Under the pieces are notes generated by a model. The model did no database searches and was not told where the DNA came from. It saw nothing but the letters and a program-made list of their open reading frames with translations. Below, piece by piece: positions 24,500-33,519 of a stretch of 64,000 nt of DNA. The DNA comes from Streptomyces paradoxus (GTDB lineage Bacteria > Actinomycetota > Actinomycetes > Streptomycetales > Streptomycetaceae): contig NZ_JACHGV010000003.1 of NCBI RefSeq assembly GCF_014202475.1, forward strand, positions 652,454 to 716,453. The letters run 5' to 3'. Both the position numbers and the translations under genes were made by a program. The first letter of the stretch is position 1. Each line of letters starts with the position of its first letter.

Positions 24500-27190
24500 G
24501 TGAGCGAGATACCAGCGAAGGCCACGGAGTCCGAGGACCCGTCGGAGGGCGCGAGGGCGAGGGCTGCCGACGGCCTGGCCTCCGCGGTGGGAGGTGCGCT
24601 CGCGGCCGACGGGGTCCCGCAGGGGGACGCCATGTGGCAGAGCAGTCCCCCGGGATCCATCTACGACTACATCAAGGTCGCGTCCTTCTCCATCGGCCCC
24701 GACGGGCTGGTCGAGCAGTGGAGCCTGCGCGCCGAGCACCTCTTCGGCATCCCCGCCGACCGCGCCGTCGGCATGGACCCCATCGAGGCGTTCATCGATC
24801 CGCGCCACCGCGAGCGCGGCATGCGCAAGATGGCCGAGATCCTCGACGGCCGCGAGTGGACCGGCGTGGTGCCCTTCCGGATGCCGAGGGGCGTCGAGGG
24901 GGAGTGCGGCAACGAGGGGCTGGCCGAGGTGTACGTCATGCCGACGCGCACCGAGGAGGGCGACAAGGCGGCCGTCTGCATCGTCGTCGACGTGCGCACG
25001 CTGCGCAGCATCGAGACCGACCTCGCCGCCTCGCAGGCCATTTTCAGTCAATCCCCGTTCGGTTTCCTGCTGATCGACCCCGATCTGCGGGTCCGCCGCG
25101 TCAACCAGCGGTTCGCGTCCATCTTCGGCGGCGCGCCCGACGACCACCGCGGCAAGGGCGTCCACGACTACCTCCAGCGCGGCGAGGCCGACCGGGTCGC
25201 CGCCACGCTGCGCCGGGTGTTGGAGACCGGCAGCTCCATCACCGACATGCACGTCACGGGCTTCGTACCGGGTTCCGACGAGCGCCGTCACTGGTCCGTC
25301 AACCTCTACCGGGTGCACAGCGGTTCGGGCCGTCCCATCGGGATCGCCTGGCTCGGCATCGACATCACCGCCCGTCGCGCCGCCGCCCGCGAGGCCGCCG
25401 CCGCCCGGCGCAACCTCGCCCTGCTGAACGAGGCGGGCGCCCGCATCGGCAACTCCCTCGACCTGGAGACCACGGCCCGGGAACTCCTCGACGTCGTCGT
25501 CCCCGGCTTCTGCGACCTGGCCACGGTCGACCTCTACCAGGGCCTGCTGGCCGGCGACGAGACCCCGCCCGGGCTCGCCGACGGCAGCGCCGAACTGCGC
25601 CGGGTCGCCTTCGCCAGCGCCGTCTCCGACGCGCCCTTCGCCGGCACCGGCGTGCCCGTCGCCGTGGGCGCCGTCCACCACTACCCGTTCAACTCGCCCT
25701 GCGCGGACGCCCTGCGCACGGCCCGCCCGCAGACCGTCCCGGGCGAGGACGGCGGGCTGGTGCAGTCCACGCTCGCGGTGCCGATGGTCGCCCACGACAC
25801 CGTCGTCGGGCTCGTGCAGTTCGCCCGGACGAAGGGCAGCGAACCGTTCGGTGACCGGGACCGCGACCTCGCCGTGGAACTGGCCGCGAGGGCCGCCGTC
25901 TGCATCGACAACGCCCGCCTCTACCGCCGCGAGCACGAACGCGCGTTGATACTCCAGCGGTCCCTGCTCCCGCCCGGCGACCCGGAGGCCTCCGGCCTCG
26001 ACATCGCCTGCCGCTATCTGCCCGGCAACGTCAACACCGGCCGGCCCAGCGAGGTCGGCGGCGACTGGTTCGACGTCATCGAACTGCCCGGGCACCGCAC
26101 CGCGCTGGTCGTGGGCGACGTCATGGGCCGCGGCCTGCGCGCCGCCGTCGCCATGGGCGAACTCCGTACGGCGGTCCGGACCCTGGCCCAGCTCGACCTC
26201 GAACCGGCCGAGGTGCTCTCCCAGTTGGACGAGATCGCCCGCGGCCTCGGCGCCCCCGGGGGTGTCACGCAGGCGACCCGGGCGGCCCGCCGCCCCCGCG
26301 AGGCGGACCTGTCCGAGGTGTACCTCGCCACCTGCGTCTACGCCGTCTACGACTCCGTCACCCGGCGCTGCACGTTCGCCAACGCGGGCCATCTGCCGCC
26401 GGTGCTGGTCGAGCCGGGCGAGGCGGCGCTGATGCTGGACGTGCCGCCGGGCATGCCGCTCGGTGTCGGCGGGGAGCCCTTCGAGGAGGTCGAGGTCGAA
26501 CTGCCCGAAGGCGCCCTGCTCGCGCTCTACACGGATGGACTGGTCGAAAGCCGCGACCATCCCCTGGACGAGGGCCTCCAGGCCTTCGTCAGCGCCCTCT
26601 CCGACCCCGCCCACCCGTCGCCCGGCCGCCACCCCTCGACGACGGCGCTGCGCGCCGACTCCTCTCAGTACCTGGAGGACGTCTGCGACCACGTCCTCAA
26701 CACCCTCGACACCCATCACGGCGAGGACGACATCGCCCTGCTGATGGCACGTGTACAGGGACTGCCCACGGAATCCGTCGGCGACTGGACCCTGCCGCGG
26801 GAGCCGCGCAGCGTGGGCCGGGCCCGCGAGTACGCCCGGGCCCAGCTGCTCGCCTGGGACATGGAACCCCTCGTCGACACCACGGAGCTGCTGGTCAGCG
26901 AACTGGTCACCAACGCCCTGCGCTACGGCGAGGGCGAGATCCGCCTGCGCCTGCTGCTCGACCGCACCCTGGTCTGCGAGGTCTGGGACTCCGGTCTGGT
27001 CCAGCCCCGCCGGCGCCGCGCCCGTGACACCGACGAGGGCGGCCGTGGCCTCCAGCTCGTCGGCCTCCTCAGCGCCGCGTGGGGCTCACGGCGCACACCC
27101 CGGGGCAAGACGGTGTGGTTCGAACTGCCCCTGCCCGGAGGCGATACCAGCCTGACGGATCCGGCGGAGGCCCTGCTGAGCCTGTTCTGA
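24500..27190 (+). CDS. PAS-PAS-GAF-PP2C-HATPase signalling protein
   Basis: A large cytoplasmic switch protein of 896 residues. Domains in order: PAS 1 (about 55-165), PAS 2 (about 178-295, SPFGFLLIDPDLRVRRVN), GAF (about 308-475, LLNEAGARIGNSLDLETTA), SpoIIE/RsbU-type PP2C phosphatase (about 504-755, PSEVGGDWFDVIEL, VVGDVMGRGLRAAV, FANAGHLPP, YTDGLVESRD, GEDDIALLMAR) and RsbW-like HATPase (about 768-880, LLVSELVTNALRYGEGEI). Metal-binding Asp residues of PP2C are present. It therefore holds both phosphatase and kinase parts of an anti-sigma partner switch. GGAGGGG precedes the GTG at 24500. Input signals are unknown; no obvious haem or flavin residues were identified. Confidence 0.87.
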   Translation: MSEIPAKATESEDPSEGARARAADGLASAVGGALAADGVPQGDAMWQSSPPGSIYDYIKVASFSIGPDGLVEQWSLRAEHLFGIPADRAVGMDPIEAFIDPRHRERGMRKMAEILDGREWTGVVPFRMPRGVEGECGNEGLAEVYVMPTRTEEGDKAAVCIVVDVRTLRSIETDLAASQAIFSQSPFGFLLIDPDLRVRRVNQRFASIFGGAPDDHRGKGVHDYLQRGEADRVAATLRRVLETGSSITDMHVTGFVPGSDERRHWSVNLYRVHSGSGRPIGIAWLGIDITARRAAAREAAAARRNLALLNEAGARIGNSLDLETTARELLDVVVPGFCDLATVDLYQGLLAGDETPPGLADGSAELRRVAFASAVSDAPFAGTGVPVAVGAVHHYPFNSPCADALRTARPQTVPGEDGGLVQSTLAVPMVAHDTVVGLVQFARTKGSEPFGDRDRDLAVELAARAAVCIDNARLYRREHERALILQRSLLPPGDPEASGLDIACRYLPGNVNTGRPSEVGGDWFDVIELPGHRTALVVGDVMGRGLRAAVAMGELRTAVRTLAQLDLEPAEVLSQLDEIARGLGAPGGVTQATRAARRPREADLSEVYLATCVYAVYDSVTRRCTFANAGHLPPVLVEPGEAALMLDVPPGMPLGVGGEPFEEVEVELPEGALLALYTDGLVESRDHPLDEGLQAFVSALSDPAHPSPGRHPSTTALRADSSQYLEDVCDHVLNTLDTHHGEDDIALLMARVQGLPTESVGDWTLPREPRSVGRAREYARAQLLAWDMEPLVDTTELLVSELVTNALRYGEGEIRLRLLLDRTLVCEVWDSGLVQPRRRRARDTDEGGRGLQLVGLLSAAWGSRRTPRGKTVWFELPLPGGDTSLTDPAEALLSLF

Positions 27191-27256
27191 CGGCAACCGA
27201 ACGTCCGTACTGATCGTCATCCCCGGCAACACCATCCGCATCACCGGGGAGACGGC

Positions 27257-28348
27257 ATGGACCGCACGGAAGGCACCACCCGGACCGAGGCGGCCGCCGA
27301 TGACGCCGCGCAGGACGCTCCCGCACCCAGGGGAGAGGGCAAGCGGCGCCGACGCTGGATCAGACGCACGGCGCTCGCCGTGGTCCTGCTCCTGCTGGTG
27401 CCCCTCCTCTCCGTTCTCACAGCCCTCCGCATCAACTACACGGGCGACCCGGCGGACGGCACCCAGACCCGCGACCGCGACGCCCTCTGGCTCGGCCACG
27501 CCTGGGTCGACGGCCGTAAGAAGGACGCCGACGTCGATGCCCTGGCCCGGCGACTGAAGGACACCGGCATCCGGGACCTGTACGTCCACTCGGGCCCGCT
27601 GGAGCACGACGGGTCACTCCCGAAGTCGGTGTATCCGAAGGCCCGTTGGTTCATCGAGGCCGTCCACGACAAGATCCCCGGCGTCCGCGTCCAGGCCTTC
27701 CTGGGCGACGTCCTGGCCGATGAGAACTCCGAGGGCATGCTCCTGGCGGACCCGGGCACCCGCTCCGCCGTCGTCCGCTCCGCCCGTCAGGTCCTGGACA
27801 CCGGCTACGAGGGCATCCACCTCGACCTGGAGCCGATGCCGTCCGGTGACCGCGACTTCCTCGCCCTCCTCGACGCCCTGCGCCGCGAGACCCGCTCCCG
27901 GGACGCGCAACTCTCCGTCGCCGCCCACCAGATCGACCCGCTCCCGGCCCTGCACACCGTGTTCGGCCTGTTCACCGAACACCCCAAGTGGTGGTCGCAG
28001 GAGTTCTTCGGCCAGGTCGCCCGCCGCGTCGACCAGATCGCCGTGATGTCGTACGACACCGCGCAGCCGCTGGAGAGCACCTACGGCGGCTACGTCGCCC
28101 AGCAGACCTCCCTCGCCCTGGAGGTCACCCCGCCCTCCACCGACCTGCTGATGGGCCTGCCCTTCTACTACGAGAGCAACTTCGACCACTGGGGCCACGC
28201 CGAAACCGTGCCGGCAGCCGTCCGGGGCGTCCGGCTCGGGCTGTCCCGCACCGACGCCGACCGGGCCAACTTCGGCGTCGCGCTGTACATCGACTTCGCC
28301 GCGACCGAGGCGGACTGGCGTGCGTACAAGGAAGACTGGGTGCGGTGA
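27257..28348 (+). CDS. membrane-anchored GH18-like TIM-barrel protein
   Basis: A 363-residue protein with a short cytoplasmic basic N terminus (GKRRRRWIRR), one TM helix (about 37-57, LAVVLLLLVPLLSVLTAL) and an extracellular domain. The domain reads as a TIM barrel: DLYVHSGPL, VQAFLGDVL, then GYEGIHLDLEPMPSGD. The last segment resembles the D-x-D-x-E catalytic strand of glycoside hydrolase family 18, with Asp and Glu kept. QIAVMSYDT and GLPFYYE also fit GH18 barrel strands. A true chitinase is doubtful; the first Asp of the motif is replaced. Its stop overlaps the start of a kinase-like gene (GTGA), so the two are co-translated. Confidence 0.65.
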   Translation: MDRTEGTTRTEAAADDAAQDAPAPRGEGKRRRRWIRRTALAVVLLLLVPLLSVLTALRINYTGDPADGTQTRDRDALWLGHAWVDGRKKDADVDALARRLKDTGIRDLYVHSGPLEHDGSLPKSVYPKARWFIEAVHDKIPGVRVQAFLGDVLADENSEGMLLADPGTRSAVVRSARQVLDTGYEGIHLDLEPMPSGDRDFLALLDALRRETRSRDAQLSVAAHQIDPLPALHTVFGLFTEHPKWWSQEFFGQVARRVDQIAVMSYDTAQPLESTYGGYVAQQTSLALEVTPPSTDLLMGLPFYYESNFDHWGHAETVPAAVRGVRLGLSRTDADRANFGVALYIDFAATEADWRAYKEDWVR

Positions 28349-29340
28349 CCACGACCCGACGCCCCCTCACCACGACCGACCTGGCCCCCCTGGCCCGCGC
28401 CGCCCTCGGCCCGAGCCGCACCCTCACCGGCGTGGAACGCCTGCGCGGCGGCACCAAGAAGGGCGTCTACCGGCTGATCCTCGACGACGACTCCACCGCC
28501 GTCGCCTACGTCTGGTCCGCCGACGAGGACTACTGGGACCAGCCCGACGCCGACCCCCGGGACGTCTTCTCCCACGGCACCGGCCTCGGCCTCTTCACGG
28601 CGGCACACGACCGGCTGGCCGCCGCCGGAGTCCGCACGCCCCGGCTCCGGTACGCCGACGCCACGCACACCCACCTCCCGGCGGACGCGGCCGTCGTCGA
28701 GGACCTGACCGGCGGCAGCCTGGAAGACGCCCTGGCCCGCGACCCGGAGCAGGCCCCGCAGGCCATGGAGCGGATGGCCGAGCTGCTCGCCACCCTGCAC
28801 AGCCACACCGGCCCCCGGTTCGGGAAGGTCGCCGTCGTCGACAAGGGCGGTTCCCCGTACGGCGTATCCTCCGAGCAGCGCGTCACCGAGGGCGCCCTGC
28901 GGTGCCTCGCGGAAGCGACCCGGCGCGATCCCCGGGCCGCCGCCGTACGCCGCGAGCTGGAGGAGGAGATCCACGCTCTGGCCGCAGGCATCCGGCTCCG
29001 CGACCGCCACACCCTCATCCACGGCGAACTCGGTGCGGACCACGTCCTGCTCACGCCCGGCGGGCAGCCCGCGCTCATCGACATCGAAGGCCTGATGTAC
29101 TTCGACGTGGAGCACGAGCACGTCTTCCTCCGGCTCCGCTTCGGCCCCCACTACGGCGCCCTGCGCGCCCCGGGCCTGGACGAGGCACGCCTGCGCCTGT
29201 ACCGGATGGCGATGCACATCGGCCTGGTCTCGGGTCCGCTGACCCTCATCGAGGGCGACTTCCCGGACCCGGGACGCATGCGGGAGATAGCGGAGCACAA
29301 CCTCCACGAGGCGCTCAGTCTGCTGAAGAGCGCCTCCTGA
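28345..29340 (+). CDS. aminoglycoside/choline kinase-like phosphotransferase
   Basis: A 331-residue protein of the APH/CHK kinase superfamily. The N-lobe begins GVERLRGGTKKGVYRLILDD and has a Lys in the usual place. The catalytic loop is HTLIHGELGADHVLL and the metal site is ALIDIEGLMYFD, corresponding to HGDxxxxN and IDxE with Asp replaced by Glu in HGE. Because the catalytic Asp is changed, activity may be altered. GTG start overlaps the stop of the GH18-like gene. Its 3' end overlaps the 3' end of sdhB on the other strand by 26 bases. Substrate is unknown; a sugar or small alcohol is as likely as an antibiotic. Confidence 0.72.
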   Translation: MTTTRRPLTTTDLAPLARAALGPSRTLTGVERLRGGTKKGVYRLILDDDSTAVAYVWSADEDYWDQPDADPRDVFSHGTGLGLFTAAHDRLAAAGVRTPRLRYADATHTHLPADAAVVEDLTGGSLEDALARDPEQAPQAMERMAELLATLHSHTGPRFGKVAVVDKGGSPYGVSSEQRVTEGALRCLAEATRRDPRAAAVRRELEEEIHALAAGIRLRDRHTLIHGELGADHVLLTPGGQPALIDIEGLMYFDVEHEHVFLRLRFGPHYGALRAPGLDEARLRLYRMAMHIGLVSGPLTLIEGDFPDPGRMREIAEHNLHEALSLLKSAS

Positions 29341-30091
29341 TCTTCGAGCCGAGCCACACCAGCGGGTCGTACTTGCGGTCCACCGCCCGCTCCTTCAGCG
29401 GGATCAGCGCATTGTCCGTGATCTTGATGCCCTCGGGGCAGACCTCCGTGCAGCACTTGGTGATGTTGCAGTAGCCCAGGCCGTGTTCGTCCTGGGCGGT
29501 GGTCTTGCGGTCCAGGCCCGACTCCGCCGCAGCGTCCAGCGGGTGCATGTCCAGCTCCGCCACCCGCATCAGGAAACGGGGACCCGCGAACGCCTGCTTG
29601 TTCTCCTCGTGGTCACGGACCACATGGCAGGTGTCCTGGCACAGGAAGCACTCGATGCACTTGCGGAACTCCTGGGAGCGGTCCACGTCCTCCTGCATCA
29701 TCCGGTACTCGCCCGGGGCGACACCGGCCGGCGGCACGAAGGCCGGGACCTCCCTGGCCTTGGTGTAGTTGAATCCGACGTCGGTGACCAGGTCACGGAC
29801 GACCGGGAACGCCCGCAGCGGCGTCACCGTGATCGTCTCCTCCCGGTCGAACACCGACATACGCGTCATGCACATCAGCCGCGGCCGGCCGTTGATCTCC
29901 GCCGAGCAGGAACCGCACTTGCCCGCCTTGCAGTTCCAGCGCACGGCGAGGTCGGGCGTCTGGGTGGCCTGGAGGCGGTGGATGATGTCGAGCACCACCT
30001 CGCCCTCGTTGACCTCGACCTTGAAGTCCTCCAGGCCGCCGCCGCTCACGTCCCCGCGCCACACCTTGAAGTGGGCCGTATAGCCGCTCAT
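29315..30091 (-). CDS. sdhB: succinate dehydrogenase iron-sulfur subunit
   Basis: A 258-residue iron-sulfur subunit carrying electrons from the flavoprotein to the membrane subunit. The N-terminal plant-type [2Fe-2S] site is CKAGKCGSCSAEINGRPRLMC. The C-terminal sites are CIECFLCQDTC and CNITKCCTEVCPEGI, for the [4Fe-4S] and [3Fe-4S] clusters. ATG at 30091 overlaps the sdhA stop (ATGA). Last gene of the sdhC-A-B operon. Its tail overlaps the converging kinase gene, so there is no space for a dedicated terminator. Confidence 0.93.
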   Translation of the reverse strand: MSGYTAHFKVWRGDVSGGGLEDFKVEVNEGEVVLDIIHRLQATQTPDLAVRWNCKAGKCGSCSAEINGRPRLMCMTRMSVFDREETITVTPLRAFPVVRDLVTDVGFNYTKAREVPAFVPPAGVAPGEYRMMQEDVDRSQEFRKCIECFLCQDTCHVVRDHEENKQAFAGPRFLMRVAELDMHPLDAAAESGLDRKTTAQDEHGLGYCNITKCCTEVCPEGIKITDNALIPLKERAVDRKYDPLVWLGSKIRRRSSAD

Positions 30092-32028
30092 TCGTAGAGC
30101 TCCTCTTCGGCGAGGTACTTGACCAGCTCCTCCTTGTCGAACAGGGCGAGCAGGTCGGCACGGACGGGTTCGGTGGTCTCCCGGGTGAGCTCGATCTGGC
30201 CGCGGACCGGATCCGTGGCCGCCAGACCGCCCGTCGGGTCGGTGAGCGCGCACAGCAGGTTGATTCGCCGCCACGCCCGGTCCATCCCCGGATGGTCCTC
30301 GCGCGTGTGTCCGCCGCGCGACTCGGTACGCTCCAGCGCGGCCCGCGCCACGCACTCGCTGACCAGCAGCATGTTCCTGAGGTCCAGGGCGAGGTGCCAG
30401 CCCGGGTTGAACTGGCGGTGTCCCTCGACCCCGGCCCGGCGCGCCCGGACCCGCAGTTCGACGAGCTTCTCCAGGGCCTGCTCCATCTCCGGCTCCCGGC
30501 GGATGATGCCCACCAGGTCGTTCATCGTCTGCTGGAGTTCCTGGTGCAGGGTGTACGGGTTCTCCGGCGGGCCCCCGGCCGGCTCCTCGGTCTCCGCCTC
30601 GGCCGAGAAGGGCCGCAGGGCCTCGGCGGCGGCCGCGTCGATCTGGACGTCGTCCACGACGGGCCGCGCCCCGGACAGCCCCGCCGCGTACTCGGCCGCG
30701 TGCCGGCCCGCCCGGCGGCCGAACACGAGCAGGTCGGACAGCGAGTTGCCGCCGAGCCGGTTGGAGCCGTGCATGCCGCCGGCCACCTCACCGGCCGCGT
30801 ACAGCCCGGGCACCCCGCGCGCCGCCGCCGTGTCGGACTCGACCGCGACCCCGCCCATCACGTAGTGGCAGGTGGGCCCGACCTCCATCGCCTCCGCGGT
30901 GATGTCGACGTCCGCCAGCTCCTTGAACTGGTGGTACATCGACGGCAGCCGGCGCCTGATGACCTCGGCGGGCATCCGCGTCGACACGTCGAGGAACACG
31001 CCCCCGTGCGGCGAGCCGCGCCCCTCCTTCACCTCGGCGTTGATCGCCCGCGCCACCTCGTCGCGGGGGAGCAGCTCGGGCGGGCGCCGGTTGTGGTCCG
31101 GGTCGTCGTACCAGCGGTCGCCCTCCTCCTCCGTCTCGGCGTACTTGTCCTTGAAGACATCGGGGATGTAGTCGAACATGAACCGCTTGCCGTCGGAGTT
31201 GCGCAGCACACCGCCGTCGCCGCGCACCGACTCGGTGACGAGGATGCCCTTCACCGACGGCGGCCAGACCATGCCGGTCGGGTGGAACTGCACGAACTCC
31301 ATGTTCAGCAGGGGAGCGCCCGCGAGGAGGGCCAGCGCGTGGCCGTCGCCGGTGTACTCCCACGAGTTCGACGTCACCTTGAAGGACTTGCCGATGCCGC
31401 CGGTGGCGATCACCACGGCCGGTGCCTCCAGCACGAAGAAGCGGCCCGACTCGCGCTCGTAGGCGAACACCCCGCAGACCCGGCCGTCCTCTTTCAGCAC
31501 GCGCGTGACGGTGCACTCCTGGAAGACCTTCAGCCGCGACTCGTAGTCGCCGGTCTCCTTGAAGTCCTCCTGCTGCAGGGAGACGATCTTCTGCTGGAGG
31601 GTGCGGATCAGCTCCAGGCCCGTGCGGTCACCGACGTGGGCCAGGCGCGGGTACTCGTGGCCGCCGAAGTTGCGCTGGGAGATCCGGCCGTCCTTGGTGC
31701 GGTCGAACAGCGCCCCCCAGGTCTCCAGCTCCCACACCCGCTGCGGCGCCTCCTGGGCGTGCAGCTCGGCCATCCGCCACTGGTTGAGGAACTTGCCGCC
31801 GCGCATGGTGTCGCGGAAGTGCACCTGCCAGGTGTCGTTCTCGTTGGCGTTGGCCATCGCCGCGGCGATGCCGCCCTCGGCCATCACCGTGTGCGCCTTG
31901 CCGAACAGCGACTTGCAGATCACGGCCGTACGGGCGCCCCGCTCACGGGCCTCGATGGCGGCGCGCAGGCCCGCGCCGCCCGCGCCCACCACGACGACGT
32001 CCCACTCCTGCCGGTCGACCACGGACAT
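30088..32028 (-). CDS. sdhA: succinate dehydrogenase/fumarate reductase flavoprotein subunit
   Basis: A 646-residue flavoprotein that oxidises succinate to fumarate. The FAD fold is VVVVGAGGAGLRAAIEA. The likely covalent-FAD His is His46 in GKAHTVMAEGGIAAA. Substrate-site and capping segments follow (EFVQFHPTGM, SPHGGVFLDVSTR, THYVMGGV-like CHYVMGGVAV). The C-terminal domain reads QFNPGWHLALDLRNML and ESRGGHTREDHP. It is co-transcribed with sdhC (18-base gap) and sdhB (overlap). The set resembles mycobacterial Sdh1 rather than the four-subunit sdhCDAB type. Confidence 0.93.
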   Translation of the reverse strand: MSVVDRQEWDVVVVGAGGAGLRAAIEARERGARTAVICKSLFGKAHTVMAEGGIAAAMANANENDTWQVHFRDTMRGGKFLNQWRMAELHAQEAPQRVWELETWGALFDRTKDGRISQRNFGGHEYPRLAHVGDRTGLELIRTLQQKIVSLQQEDFKETGDYESRLKVFQECTVTRVLKEDGRVCGVFAYERESGRFFVLEAPAVVIATGGIGKSFKVTSNSWEYTGDGHALALLAGAPLLNMEFVQFHPTGMVWPPSVKGILVTESVRGDGGVLRNSDGKRFMFDYIPDVFKDKYAETEEEGDRWYDDPDHNRRPPELLPRDEVARAINAEVKEGRGSPHGGVFLDVSTRMPAEVIRRRLPSMYHQFKELADVDITAEAMEVGPTCHYVMGGVAVESDTAAARGVPGLYAAGEVAGGMHGSNRLGGNSLSDLLVFGRRAGRHAAEYAAGLSGARPVVDDVQIDAAAAEALRPFSAEAETEEPAGGPPENPYTLHQELQQTMNDLVGIIRREPEMEQALEKLVELRVRARRAGVEGHRQFNPGWHLALDLRNMLLVSECVARAALERTESRGGHTREDHPGMDRAWRRINLLCALTDPTGGLAATDPVRGQIELTRETTEPVRADLLALFDKEELVKYLAEEELYE

Positions 32029-32046
32029 CAGTAAGGCCTCATCCCT

Positions 32047-32883
32047 CTAGAAGAAAGGCGGATCGTCGAAGGCACCCGAGGCGACCAGGTAGACGTAGAA
32101 GTCGGCGAGTGCCACGCTCACCAGCGACGCCCAGGCGAGCTGCATGTGCCGGGCGTTGAGCTTTCCGGCCCACTGCCACATCCGGTAGCGCACGGGATGC
32201 TTGGAGAAATGCTTGAGCTTGCCGCCGACGATGTGCCGGCAGGAGTGGCAGGAGATCGTGTACGCCCAGATCAGCACGATGTTGACCAGGAACACGAGGG
32301 TCCCGAGACCCATGTGGCCCCAGGCGTAGGTCTCGTCGCGGAAGGCGAGCACGGTGTCGTAGGTCAGGATTCCGGCGACCACGATCGCGGCGTAGAAGAA
32401 GTACCGGTGGATGTTCTGCAGGACCAGTGGGAAGCGGGTCTCACCGCTGTACTTCTTGTGCGGCTCGGCCACCGCGCAGGCCGGCGGGGACGCCCAGAAG
32501 CCGCGGTAGTAGGCCTTGCGGTAGTAGTAGCAGGTCAGGCGGAAGCCCAGCGGGAAGATCAGGATGATGATCGCGGGCGAGATGCCCCACCAGCTCCCGA
32601 AGATCTCCCAGTTCGGGCCGGCCTTCATCGGCTCGCAGTTCTCCGCCAGGCACGGGGAGTAGAAGGGCGAGACGTACGGCGCCGCGTAGTAGTCGGCGTT
32701 CGCGAAGGCCCGCCAGGTCGAGTACACGATGAACGCGAGCAGACCGGCCGCGGTGCCGGCCGGGGCCAGCCACCAGCGGTCGGTCCGAAGATGCGGGGCG
32801 GCGATCGCGGCGCGCGTACCGCCCCGCACACCGCCGCTCTCAGGTCTGGGTTCGGTGGCGGGGGGTTCCGTACCAGTGGCCAC
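32047..32883 (-). CDS. sdhC: succinate dehydrogenase membrane subunit (Sdh1 type)
   Basis: A 278-residue protein with about five TM helices (LAPAGTAAGLLAFIVYSTW, ISPAIIILIFPLGFRL, YFFYAAIVVAGILTYDTVLAF, MGLGTLVFLVNIVLIWAYTI, LAWASLVSVALADFYVYLVA). It replaces the two small anchors SdhC/SdhD of classic complexes, as in the mycobacterial Sdh1 type, and hands electrons to menaquinone. TISCHSCRHIVGG has a Cys-His-x-Cys-x-His cluster just after a TM helix, a metal-site pattern. Mycobacterial Sdh1 is reported to hold a membrane-embedded Rieske-type cluster in place of haem, so these residues may do the same here. GGAG lies seven bases before the GTG start. Confidence 0.85.
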   Translation of the reverse strand: MATGTEPPATEPRPESGGVRGGTRAAIAAPHLRTDRWWLAPAGTAAGLLAFIVYSTWRAFANADYYAAPYVSPFYSPCLAENCEPMKAGPNWEIFGSWWGISPAIIILIFPLGFRLTCYYYRKAYYRGFWASPPACAVAEPHKKYSGETRFPLVLQNIHRYFFYAAIVVAGILTYDTVLAFRDETYAWGHMGLGTLVFLVNIVLIWAYTISCHSCRHIVGGKLKHFSKHPVRYRMWQWAGKLNARHMQLAWASLVSVALADFYVYLVASGAFDDPPFF

Positions 32884-32940
32884 GTGACGACTCCGGTCGG
32901 GTTCGGGGGAGGTGCCGGTCGCGCTCGACTCCGCCCCGGG

Positions 32941-33231
32941 TCAGGGAGCGCGCCGGTCCCGGGCGCCGAGCCCCTCGTCGTCCGAGTCGCTCCACAGGGC
33001 GGAGTCGTACGGCGTGTCCGAGATGGTGACCAGCTCGGGGCGCTTCGGTGCGGCCGGTGACGCGGCGGCGTCGCGCAGCAGGGCGACGCTCTCGCGCAGG
33101 TGGTTGGCGTCGGCACGGACGCGGCGCATCTCCAGGCCGCCGGTGCCGAGCTGCTTCTCCAGGCGTCCCAGCGAACGGAACACTTCGTCGAGACTGCGCT
33201 GGACTGACGTCAGTTCGTCGTGAACGGACAT
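32941..33231 (-). CDS. conserved hypothetical helical protein
   Basis: A 96-residue acidic protein. The first 55 residues form a probable coiled coil or amphipathic helix (SVQRSLDEVFRSLGRLEKQL, MRRVRADANHLRESVALLRD). The tail is disordered and acidic (DSALWSDSDDEGLGARD). GAGGGCAAGTC precedes the ATG. It is upstream of sdhC by 58 bases and may be the first gene of the sdh transcript. No known domain was recognised; the position suggests an accessory, which is inference. Confidence 0.65.
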   Translation of the reverse strand: MSVHDELTSVQRSLDEVFRSLGRLEKQLGTGGLEMRRVRADANHLRESVALLRDAAASPAAPKRPELVTISDTPYDSALWSDSDDEGLGARDRRAP

Positions 33232-33360
33232 GACTTGCCCTCACTTCCACGGGTCCTTCGCGGCCCAAGGCGGCAACGTTCATGCGCCTGCGAGTGTTGC
33301 GCGTCACACCTTGTGCTGTGAAGGGATGTGCATCGATTGGCCGAGGCGCGTGGGTGCACT

Positions 33361-33381
33361 GTGCGGCGCGTTGCGCCGCAC
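33361..33381. repeat. perfect 9-bp hairpin in a divergent promoter region
   Basis: GTGCGGCGC pairs with GCGCCGCAC around GTT. It lies in the 288-base divergent region between the hypothetical gene upstream of sdhC and the binding lipoprotein gene. It could be an operator or a short stem in a leader. The A/T-rich part of this region (33434-33490) likely holds the lipoprotein gene promoter. Confidence 0.4.
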
Positions 33382-33519
33382 GGGTGGCTTCCCGCCCGTG
33401 ACCGCCGTGTCGCCCTGTGTTGCCGAACCCTTTCCTCTTCAGTGGCCGCATACATCAGATGAACTCCAAATACCGCCAAAAGTGATCATAACGCCCGCGG
33501 CTTCCCGGAGGTAGCACAG

